This document shows positions 53,164 through 64,000 of a DNA stretch of 64,000 nt, in pieces. Under the pieces are notes generated by a model, which saw nothing but the letters and a program-made list of their open reading frames with translations, searched no databases and was not told the origin of the DNA. The stretch is from Betaproteobacteria bacterium (lineage in GTDB: Bacteria > Pseudomonadota > Gammaproteobacteria > Burkholderiales > Casimicrobiaceae): the NCBI GenBank assembly GCA_016716425.1, contig JADJWJ010000021.1, positions 62,001-126,000 of the forward strand, in the 5' to 3' direction. The stretch's first letter is position 1. Each line of letters starts with the position of its first letter. The position numbers and the translations under genes are program-made.

Positions 53164-55117
53164 TCATCCGGCTGGCCAGGAAGGCCGACATCGACCGCAC
53201 GGTCGGGTACTCGAAGAAATCGGTCACCTCGAGGTAGCCCGGATAGGCGGCCTCGACCTTCTCGTAGATCTGCGCGAGCGTCAGCGAGCCGGTGCCGATC
53301 TCGAACAGATTGTCGTCGGGGGACAGCGTCCGATTGGGCAGCGCCGCCTGGCAGATCGCGAGCAGCGTGCGCTCGATGTCGCCGACCGGGCCCGCCCCCG
53401 CGTCACCGGATGCGGCTTCGACCTTCGCGATCGCCGCGAGCACGTCGGCATGGCGGCCGTCCTCGTACTCGCGGGCGAGCGCGAAGCGCTGGATCTTGCC
53501 GCTCGTCGTCTTGGGAAACTGGCGCACGGGGATCACGGCCGACACCGCGAGCCCCATCTTCTCGTTGACGACGCGGCGCACGGTGCGCGCGACGTCGACG
53601 AACGGCGCGACGTCGTCGCCCTTCGCCAGCACGAACACCAGCACATCGTCGGTGGCCGCGTGCGGCGGACGCACGGAGGCCGCCGCGGCGCGGCCGAGCT
53701 CGATGCCCGCGTGCTGCGCGAGCAGCAGCTCGATGTCCTGCGGATAGTGGTTCTGGCCGCCGACGAACAGGATCTCCTTGATGCGGCCGGTGACGACGAG
53801 TTGGCCTGCGCGCAGCGTGCCGAGGTCGCCGGTGTCGAGGAAGCCGTCCGCCGTCCGCGATGCCGCCGTCAGCTCCGCATCGTCGAAGTAGCCGGGACTG
53901 ACGTTGTCTCCGCGGATCAGGATGCGGCCGACCGTGCCTTCGGGTACCGGATCGCCGTGCGCGTCGGCGATGCGCAACTCGCACCCCGTGACAGGGGTGC
54001 CGACCCGCACGAGCTCGACGGCGTCGGCGGCGCCGGGGTCGACCGTGCGCACGACGTCGCCGGGGCCGAGGGTGCCGCGTGCGAGCGACTCGACGGCGAG
54101 CGGCGCGCCGACGGCGGGAAACGTGACCGCGAGGCTGGCCTCGGCGAGCCCGTACACCGGGAACATCACGTTCGGCGCGAGCCGGGCGGGCGCGAGGGCC
54201 GCAAGGAACTCGCGGCACAGGTCCGGCGCGATCGGCTCGGCACCGTTGAACACGATCCGCACCGCCGACAGGTCGAGGCCGGCGACCTTCGCCGGATCGT
54301 GCGTGCGCAGGTAGTGCTGGTAGCCGAAGTTGGGCGAGCAGGTGACGCTGACGCGGTGCTCGCCTGCCTTCGCCAGCCAGAGCCCCGGACGCCGGACGAA
54401 CAGCGCAGTCGGCATGAGCCAGTGGTCCACACCCTGGAACAGCGGCGTCAGGTGGAAGCCGATCAGGCCCATGTCGTGCGTCAGCGGCATCCACGACAGG
54501 CTCGTGTCGTCGGCGCGCGCACCGATGCCCGTCGCGATCGCGTCGATGTTGGTCGCCAGGTTGCGGTGCGTGAGGATCACGCCCTTGGGCTCGCTGGTGG
54601 AGCCGGACGAGAACTGGATGAACGCGATATCGTCCGGCGCTGCCCGGTGCTCGATCCCCGGCGCGGACACGTCGGACACCTCGTCCAGGAAGACCGTGTG
54701 CCGCTCGATCTTCGCCAGGCGGTCGGCCAGTCCGTTTTCCGCGGCGAATCCGCGCAGCCGGTCGAACACCTTGCGCTCGGTCGCGAGCGTGGGCGCGGGC
54801 AGGCGCGCGAGCACGCGGAAGAACTTGGCCTTGTGCTCGTCGGCGTTCCCGGGCGCGAGCGGGACCGCGACGACCCGCCCGAGCACGCACGCCCAGAACG
54901 TGTCGACGAACGGCGCGAGCCCGTCGACGAGGATGATCGTGTGCGAACCGGGTCGCGCGCCGGCTTCCTGCAGGTGGTGCAGCAGCCCGAGCGAGCGGCC
55001 GCGCAGCTCCGCGTAGGTCGCGGTGCGCTCGTTCGCCTCGCCGGCGACGTAGTGGATGCCGCGCGGGCTGCCGTCGAGGGCGTCCAGCGCGTCGGTCAGG
55101 GTCGCGTAGGCAGGCAT
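53159..55117 (-). CDS. Fatty-acyl-AMP ligase with C-terminal acyl-carrier domain
   Basis: A 652-aa two-domain protein. The adenylating domain has QFSSGSTSEPKGV (P-loop-like A3), SWMPLTHDMGLIG (FAAL-type), VYGLAEASLA, DTGDLG and the lysine motif TTSGKIQR. A carrier domain at about 570-650 has the phosphopantetheine serine in EIGTGSLTLAQI. Such proteins activate fatty acids and load them on their own carrier for polyketide or lipopeptide-like synthesis or an acyltransferase. The sfp and acyltransferase neighbours fit this. ATG 55117 is chosen; upstream open frame overlaps the rrn leader. Confidence 0.87.
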   Translation of the reverse strand: MPAYATLTDALDALDGSPRGIHYVAGEANERTATYAELRGRSLGLLHHLQEAGARPGSHTIILVDGLAPFVDTFWACVLGRVVAVPLAPGNADEHKAKFFRVLARLPAPTLATERKVFDRLRGFAAENGLADRLAKIERHTVFLDEVSDVSAPGIEHRAAPDDIAFIQFSSGSTSEPKGVILTHRNLATNIDAIATGIGARADDTSLSWMPLTHDMGLIGFHLTPLFQGVDHWLMPTALFVRRPGLWLAKAGEHRVSVTCSPNFGYQHYLRTHDPAKVAGLDLSAVRIVFNGAEPIAPDLCREFLAALAPARLAPNVMFPVYGLAEASLAVTFPAVGAPLAVESLARGTLGPGDVVRTVDPGAADAVELVRVGTPVTGCELRIADAHGDPVPEGTVGRILIRGDNVSPGYFDDAELTAASRTADGFLDTGDLGTLRAGQLVVTGRIKEILFVGGQNHYPQDIELLLAQHAGIELGRAAAASVRPPHAATDDVLVFVLAKGDDVAPFVDVARTVRRVVNEKMGLAVSAVIPVRQFPKTTSGKIQRFALAREYEDGRHADVLAAIAKVEAASGDAGAGPVGDIERTLLAICQAALPNRTLSPDDNLFEIGTGSLTLAQIYEKVEAAYPGYLEVTDFFEYPTVRSMSAFLASRMT

Positions 55118-55243
55118 GGCGGGTCCGGCAAAAGCACGATTATCGCGCGGGGCGGCGCCGGGCCGGAGTGCAGTTGCGTGCTCGTGCGATTGATTGCGGC
55201 CCGATTTCGCCCTGCGTGCTCGCGCGGAGAGTGCGCACGGATG

Positions 55244-55272
55244 TTGCAATGCGATCGCCGAGCCACTATAAT
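55244..55272 (+). promoter_or_regulatory. rrn promoter
   Basis: TTGCAA (55244-55249), a 17-nt spacer, and a perfect TATAAT (55267-55272). It is the best sigma-70-type promoter in the window and lies about 365 nt upstream of mature 16S. Confidence 0.8.
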
Positions 55273-55341
55273 TTCGCCTCTCTGCTGCTTCGAACCCCTT
55301 GGGCACGTGCAAGACAACGGGGGACGGCCGCTCCGGGCACG

Positions 55342-55387
55342 AAAGTGCGGTACCAAAGTGCGGTACCAAAGTGCGGTACCAAAGTGC
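55342..55387. repeat. 13-nt tandem repeat, 3.5 copies, between rrn promoter and boxA
   Basis: AAAGTGCGGTACC repeats exactly at 55342, 55355 and 55368, with a partial fourth copy AAAGTGC at 55381. Each unit contains the palindrome GGTACC. Confidence 0.9.
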
Positions 55388-55417
55388 TTCTGGTGGGGGC
55401 CGGCGGATCGAAGCGCC

Positions 55418-55430
55418 GCTCTTTAACAAT
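55418..55430 (+). promoter_or_regulatory. boxA antitermination site, 16S leader
   Basis: GCTCTTTAACAAT matches the Nus-factor boxA consensus TGCTCTTTAACA closely. A second boxA, GTTCTTTAACAAT, lies at 57578-57590 before 23S. Confidence 0.85.
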
Positions 55431-55638
55431 CTGCAACCGATAGGTGTGGGTACTCGTGGTGGGGGCCCGTGGGGAGTTGCCGTCAGGCGGCTTTCTGTGG
55501 GAGTTCCAAGACACGAAGTGCTCACACGACGCAGTTTGGGCTTCGGGCCAGCAATGGTTCGGGGCCGAACGTCTTGTCTTCTGGCGGAAGCGCTGGGGGG
55601 CAGGGCCAACGTCAGTATGAGTTTACTTGCACAAGATC

Positions 55639-57183
<1,545 letters not shown>

Positions 57184-57296
57184 CTCGGAAGCAGGGGGCC
57201 GGGCCGGGCCGGCCCCCCCGCCCCAGCCTGCCATCCCTTCCCTGCGAGTACCCACAACCTATCGGTTGCACGCCAAGTGCAACGACGCCAGACACC

Positions 57297-57373
57297 GGGC
57301 CTGTAGCTCAGTTGGTTAGAGCACCGTCTTGATAAGGCGGGGGTCGATGGTTCGAATCCATCCAGACCCACCA
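57297..57373 (+). tRNA. tRNA-Ile (anticodon GAU)
   Basis: 77 nt including encoded CCA; anticodon GAT within CTTGATAAGG. The 5' acceptor strand GGGCCTG faces CAGACCC, so position 4 (C) opposes A69. Relatives commonly have T4-A69, so this is a single mismatch in an otherwise normal tRNA. Confidence 0.96.
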
Positions 57374-57385
57374 ACCACCGGACAG

Positions 57386-57461
57386 GGGGCTGTAGCTCAG
57401 TTGGGAGAGCACCTGCTTTGCAAGCAGGGGGTCGTCGGTTCGATCCCGTCCAGCTCCACCA
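57386..57461 (+). tRNA. tRNA-Ala (anticodon UGC)
   Basis: 76 nt with encoded CCA; anticodon TGC within CTTTGCAAGC. The acceptor stem GGGGCTG/CAGCTCC has one G-U pair. It lies 12 nt after tRNA-Ile in the 16S-23S spacer. Confidence 0.97.
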
Positions 57462-57577
57462 ATCAGGGATCAGAGGTCAGGCATCAGGGATCAGACCTGG
57501 GTTCCGCCGCTATCGGTTGCACGGGCCAGCGCTCAACTTTGCGCTTTGTCGCAGAGGGCAAAGTTGAGAGCTGCACT

Positions 57578-57590
57578 GTTCTTTAACAAT
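57578..57590 (+). promoter_or_regulatory. boxA antitermination site, 16S-23S spacer
   Basis: GTTCTTTAACAAT, the usual boxA between the tRNAs and 23S. It is directly followed by the left strand of the pre-23S processing stalk (GGAAGGTAAGG). Confidence 0.85.
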
Positions 57591-57746
57591 CAGGAAGGTA
57601 AGGGTGTACGAAGCTTGATGAGAGCTTCGTACGCAAAGGGTTGAGTTGTATCTTCAAAAAGCCCGGCACCTTTTAAAAAGGGGGTGGCGGGTGTCGCGAG
57701 ATCACCCAAGCGGTGGGTCGGCAGGCACTGCGGCTTACAGTTATGG

Positions 57747-60694
<2,948 letters not shown>

Positions 60695-60867
60695 ATAATT
60701 GTGGGTCTCTGCAGGGATCAGGGATCAGGCATCAGATGCCTGCTGATCCGAAGCGACTGCGCCAACAGACACGACTCAACCCAATCCTTACCTTCCGAAT
60801 CAGCGGCAGTGCTGCGGATCACCACCTCGTTCTGATCCCGGATCCCTGACCTCTGATTCCTGTCTAC

Positions 60868-60983
60868 GCCTGACGACCATAGCCCGCTGGAACCACCCCT
60901 TCCCATCCCGAACAGGACCGTGAAACGGCGGCACGCCGATGATAGTACGGAGCTCCCGTGCGAAAGTAGGTCATCGTCAGGCA
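60868..60983 (+). rRNA. rrf: 5S ribosomal RNA
   Basis: About 116 nt: GCCTGACGACCATAGCCCGC at the 5' end, CCCATCCCGAACAGGACCGT in the middle and GGTCATCGTCAGGC at the 3' end. The terminal 9-bp stem (GCCTGACGA/TCGTCAGGC) is intact. Its 3' tail and the terminator are duplicated 150 nt downstream. Confidence 0.95.
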
Positions 60984-60993
60984 CCCATCCCAC

Positions 60994-61023
60994 GCACAAG
61001 GCCCACCTCGGTGGGCCTTGTGC
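60994..61023 (+). terminator. rrn operon terminator, first copy
   Basis: A perfect 14-bp stem, GCACAAGGCCCACC (60994-61007) and GGTGGGCCTTGTGC (61010-61023) with loop TC, 11 nt after 5S. There is no T-run, but the stem is very stable. Confidence 0.8.
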
Positions 61024-61116
61024 ATTGCAGGCGTGCCGACGGGTGACCGACTTCTGCGATTGCTCACGTGGGCGCAGCGAACGTCAAGCGACCGGAGGGA
61101 GCGGCAAACGCTCAAC

Positions 61117-61175
61117 TAGGTCATCGTCAGGCACCCATCCCATGCACAAGGCCCACCTCGGTGGGCCTTGTGCAT
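61117..61175 (+). repeat. Duplicate of the 5S 3' tail plus terminator
   Basis: A 59-nt copy of 60967-61025 displaced by exactly 150 nt, with one difference (C/T at 60994 versus 61144). It carries the last 17 nt of 5S (TAGGTCATCGTCAGGCA) and a second terminator stem at 61144-61173. The rest of 5S is not present. Confidence 0.9.
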
Positions 61176-61279
61176 GGCCTCTCGCGGACCGCGCCGCAGG
61201 CGGTCAAGCCGGCGCGCCGGCCGGCCTGTGGTGCGTGCTACCTTTCACGATATCCGCATGCACGGCGTGGAGAGGATGC

Positions 61280-62131
61280 ATGGCCGACACCGACGTCCCC
61301 GAACTGCCGGGAAGCGACCTCCGCTGGCGCGTGGCCGGGCATCCCGACGACGTCTGGTTCTGGAAGTCGGGCGGCGTGTCGATCGCCAACATCGGCACGA
61401 TGCTCTCGATCGCCGGCAAGTCGTTCACCGACTATTCGCGCGCGCTCGAGTTCGGCTGCGGCTGCGGCCGCATGCTGCTGCACCTCGAGGATGTCGGCGC
61501 AAAGGTCGAGCTCCACGGCGTGGACATCGACGCCGAGGCGATCGCGTGGGCGCAGGCCCACATCCCGTGGGTCAGGTGCGCGGTCAACGACGGCCTGCCG
61601 CCGCTCGCGTTCCCGGACGCGCACTTCGACCTCGTCTTCAACCAGAGCGTGTTCACGCACCTGGACGAGCAGTACCAGGACGCGTGGCTCGCCGAGCTCC
61701 GCCGCATCGTCAAGCCCGGCGGCGACCTCGTGCTCTCGGTGTCCGGCGAGCATCCGTTCTCGCAACTGCTGCAGGCGCACCGCGAGGCCGGGGCCGATCC
61801 GGGTCCGCTGCTGGAGGCGTACCGGACCAGGGGCATCGTGTTCGTCGAGGACGACGGCTGGAAAGGCGGCCCCTTCCCGGACTTCTACCACTCGACGTTC
61901 CACGCACCCTGGTACGTGTTCGAGCACTGGAGCCGCTATTTCGACATCAAGGCCTACGTCGTGCGCGGATCGCTCGACTTCCAGGACTATCTGCTGCTGC
62001 GGCGGCCGGAGGGCGACCTGCCGCCGTTGCCGGCGTCGGCCCCGCCGGTACCCGCACGCGCGCCCGGAGCCCTGCGCAAGCTGCCGCGCCGTCTCTGGCG
62101 CGAACTGAAGTACCGCGTGCGAGGCCGCTGA
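61280..62131 (+). CDS. Class I SAM-dependent methyltransferase
   Basis: A 283-aa protein with a Rossmann methyltransferase core: RALEFGCGCGRMLLHL (SAM motif I), GVDIDAEAIAWAQ (motif II acidic), FDLVFNQSVFTHL (motif IV) and RIVKPGGDLVLSVSG. The ATG at 61280 has GGAGAGGA 4-5 nt upstream. The C-terminus is Pro/Arg-rich. The substrate is unknown. Sixteen nt separate it from cysD, so the three genes may share a transcript. Confidence 0.88.
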   Translation: MADTDVPELPGSDLRWRVAGHPDDVWFWKSGGVSIANIGTMLSIAGKSFTDYSRALEFGCGCGRMLLHLEDVGAKVELHGVDIDAEAIAWAQAHIPWVRCAVNDGLPPLAFPDAHFDLVFNQSVFTHLDEQYQDAWLAELRRIVKPGGDLVLSVSGEHPFSQLLQAHREAGADPGPLLEAYRTRGIVFVEDDGWKGGPFPDFYHSTFHAPWYVFEHWSRYFDIKAYVVRGSLDFQDYLLLRRPEGDLPPLPASAPPVPARAPGALRKLPRRLWRELKYRVRGR

Positions 62132-62147
62132 GCCGTACACAACGACG

Positions 62148-63059
62148 ATGTCCACCGAAGTCCTAAGCCTGTCCGTCCTGCGCCGCCTGGAGGCGGAGAG
62201 CATCCACATCCTGCGCGAGGTCGCCGCCGAGTTCGAGCGGCCGGTGCTCATGTACTCGGTCGGCAAGGACTCGTCGGTGCTGCTGCGGCTCGCGCAGAAG
62301 GCGTTCCATCCGGGCCGCATCCCGTTCCCGCTGCTGCACATCGACACCGCGTACAAGTTCCCCGAGATGTACGCGTTCCGCGACCGCGTCTGCGCCGAGG
62401 CCGGCGTGGAACTGCGCGTGCTGCGCAACGAACCCGCGCTCGCCGCCGACGCCAATCCGTGGGACCTGGGCACCGTCAAGTGCTGCGGCTTCCTCAAGAC
62501 GCAGGGCCTGCTCGACGCGCTGAGGGCGGGCAACTACGACGCCGTGATTGGCGGCGCCCGGCGCGAGGAGGAGCGCTCGCGCGCGAAGGAGCGCATCTTC
62601 TCGTTCCGCGACCGGCACGGCCAGTGGGACCCGAAGAACCAGCGTCCCGAGCTGTGGAACCTCTACAACGGACGCATCCAGCCCGGCGAGAGCATGCGCG
62701 TGTTCCCGCTGTCGAACTGGACCGAAGTGGACGTCTGGCGCTACGTCGCGCAGGAGGGGATCGAGGTGGTGCCGCTGTACTTCGCGACCGAGCGCGAGGT
62801 CGTGCGCCGCGGCGGCCAGATCATTCCGGCCGGCGCGAAGACGCGGCTCCTCCCCGGCGAGCGGAGCGAGCGGCTGCTCGTCCGCTACCGTACGCTCGGC
62901 TGCTATCCGTGCACGGGCGCCGTCGCCTCGTCGGCCCGCACGGTCGGGGAGATCATCACCGAGCTCGAACAGACGCGGTTCTCCGAGCGCGTGACGCGCG
63001 TGATCGACCACGACCAGGACGGCTCGATGGAGCAGAAGAAGCGCGAGGGCTACTTCTGA
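62148..63059 (+). CDS. cysD: Sulfate adenylyltransferase subunit 2 (assimilatory)
   Basis: CysD (303 aa) forms APS from sulfate and ATP in assimilatory sulfate reduction together with GTPase CysN. PP-loop motif MYSVGKDSSVLLRLA, the LLHIDTAYKFPEMY segment, GGARREEERSRAKERIFSFR and C-terminal GYF ending are typical. cysN overlaps the stop by 1 nt (TGATG). Confidence 0.96.
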   Translation: MSTEVLSLSVLRRLEAESIHILREVAAEFERPVLMYSVGKDSSVLLRLAQKAFHPGRIPFPLLHIDTAYKFPEMYAFRDRVCAEAGVELRVLRNEPALAADANPWDLGTVKCCGFLKTQGLLDALRAGNYDAVIGGARREEERSRAKERIFSFRDRHGQWDPKNQRPELWNLYNGRIQPGESMRVFPLSNWTEVDVWRYVAQEGIEVVPLYFATEREVVRRGGQIIPAGAKTRLLPGERSERLLVRYRTLGCYPCTGAVASSARTVGEIITELEQTRFSERVTRVIDHDQDGSMEQKKREGYF

Positions 63060-64000
63060 TGGCGACCGGCCGAACCGGCGCCGACGCCGTGCAGGCGCGC
63101 GAGCCCGATCTGCTGCGTTTCACGACGGCGGGCAGCGTGGACGACGGCAAGTCGACGCTGATCGGCCGGCTGCTGCACGACGCGGGCGCCATCTACGAGG
63201 ACCAGCTCGCGGCGCTGCGCGGGAAGGCGCCGGTCGCGGGCGCGGCGCTGGACCTGGCGCTCGTGACCGACGGGCTGCGCGCCGAGCGCGAGCAGGGGAT
63301 CACGATCGACGTCGCCTATCGGTACTTCGCCACACCCAGGCGCCGGTTCATCATTGCCGACACACCGGGCCACGTGCAGTACACGCGGAACATGGCCACC
63401 GGCGCGTCGACGGCGGACCTCGCGGTCATCCTGATCGACGCGCAGCTCGGCATTCAGACGCAGTCGAAGCGGCACGCGTTCATCGTGTCGCTGCTCGGCG
63501 TCCCGCGCGTCGTCGTCGCCGTCAACAAGATGGACCTCGTCGGCTACGACGCCGCGGTGTTCGAGCGCATCCGCGACGAGTACGGCGCGTGGGCGGCGCG
63601 GCTCGGCTTCGCCGACCTCGTGTTCATCCCGATCAGCGCGCTGGCCGGCGACAACGTGGTGACGGGCAGCGGTCGCATGCCGTGGTACGACGGTCCGTCG
63701 CTGCTGACGCACCTCGAGCACGTGTACGTCGCCGGCGACGCCAACCTGATCGACTTTCGCTTCCCGGTCCAGCGCGTCGTGCGCCCCGACCAGTCGTTCC
63801 GCGGCTACGCCGGGCAGGTGGTGTCGGGAGTCGTGCGACCCGGCGACGAGGTGGTCGTGCTGCCGTCGGGCCTGCGGACGCGCGTCACGCGCATCGTGAC
63901 GCGCGGACCCGACCTCGATTACGCGTTTCCGCCGCAGTCGGTGACCCTGTGCCTTGCCGACGACGTCGACGTGAGCCGCGGCGACATGATCGCGCATCCG
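63059..64000 (+). CDS. cysN: Sulfate adenylyltransferase subunit 1 (GTPase), 3'-truncated by window edge
   Basis: The first 314 codons are visible and open to the window end. After a short leader (MATGRTGADAVQAREP) come the GTPase motifs: GSVDDGKSTLIGRLLHD (G1), EQGITIDVAYRYF (G2), DTPGHVQY (G3) and NKMDL (G4), followed by the EF-Tu-like second domain. Usual length is about 430 residues, or about 640 when fused to CysC, so a CysC fusion cannot be judged here. Confidence 0.95.
   Translation, partial: MATGRTGADAVQAREPDLLRFTTAGSVDDGKSTLIGRLLHDAGAIYEDQLAALRGKAPVAGAALDLALVTDGLRAEREQGITIDVAYRYFATPRRRFIIADTPGHVQYTRNMATGASTADLAVILIDAQLGIQTQSKRHAFIVSLLGVPRVVVAVNKMDLVGYDAAVFERIRDEYGAWAARLGFADLVFIPISALAGDNVVTGSGRMPWYDGPSLLTHLEHVYVAGDANLIDFRFPVQRVVRPDQSFRGYAGQVVSGVVRPGDEVVVLPSGLRTRVTRIVTRGPDLDYAFPPQSVTLCLADDVDVSRGDMIAHP

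Larger units (their letters stand above)
55118..55638 (+). promoter_or_regulatory. rrn leader: rRNA operon control region
   Basis: This 521-nt stretch contains the rrn promoter (55244-55272), a 13-nt tandem repeat (55342-55387), a boxA antitermination site (55418-55430) and the pre-16S leader. The promoter of the divergent ligase gene must also lie here, close to 55118. Confidence 0.8.

Noticed and set aside
55342..55387. Tandem repeat considered as a CRISPR fragment
   Set aside because: Units are 13 nt and directly adjacent without spacers, and no cas gene is present.
57463..57500. ATCAGGGATCAG-type repeats on both sides of 23S as a mobile-element boundary
   Set aside because: They also occur, partly inverted, at 60714-60745 and 60834-60862, so they are better explained as interspersed spacer repeats; no element gene or target duplication is seen.

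Overview
The window is GC-rich chromosomal DNA from a sulfur-oxidising bacterium, most likely a betaproteobacterium. The 16S rRNA (55.6-57.2 kb) has beta-type signature stretches, and the rrn operon has the usual 16S - tRNA-Ile - tRNA-Ala - 23S - 5S order. No transposase, integrase, phage gene or CRISPR array was seen.

1-14.4 kb: a nearly complete oxidative (reverse) Dsr operon, dsrA(partial)-B-E-F-H-C-M-K-L-J-O-P-N, then a cysteine-less DsrC paralogue, dsrR and a uroporphyrinogen-III methyltransferase for siroheme. The presence of dsrEFH and dsrL indicates the oxidative direction: DsrEFH and DsrC deliver sulfane sulfur, DsrAB oxidises it to sulfite, DsrL handles electrons and DsrMKJOP links to the membrane. 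Several families of short palindromic or tandem repeats sit between the genes.

14.5-22.9 kb: a NarX/NarL-like two-component pair whose kinase has a cysteine cluster in its GAF domain, divergent from soeABC (direct cytoplasmic sulfite oxidation). Next is sat (dissimilatory ATP sulfurylase).

23-31.2 kb, minus strand: aprM-aprB-aprA (APS reductase), followed by a conserved-looking set of accessory genes: an unknown 135-aa protein, a SlyD/FKBP-type isomerase, a 52-aa protein, a haem-binding DUF3365 protein, a periplasmic DsrE-like protein and a LysR regulator. aprB and aprA carry four small indels within about 1.2 kb, while neighbouring genes are intact. This is either real decay of the APS route, made redundant by Soe, or a local sequencing error.

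31.5-42.9 kb: a TauE/SafE exporter with a small membrane partner and a double-domain USP on the plus strand. On the minus strand is a tightly coupled operon, MFP-RND-DUF2892-TolC-(CMD/Rieske fusion)-(SQR/CBS fusion), divergent from an ArsR regulator with an AT-rich palindromic operator between them. This looks like a sulfide or persulfide response and efflux unit.

43.2-50.4 kb: the methylmalonyl-CoA/propionyl-CoA operon (mutase, MeaB, carboxyltransferase, biotin carboxylase, VOC epimerase).

50.5-55.1 kb: a lipid-type island with two HtrB-like acyltransferases, an Sfp-type phosphopantetheinyl transferase and a fatty-acyl-AMP ligase with a fused carrier domain.

55.2-61.2 kb: the rrn operon with promoter, boxA sites, processing stalk and a duplicated 5S-tail/terminator. 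61.3-64 kb: a SAM methyltransferase, then cysD and the start of cysN.
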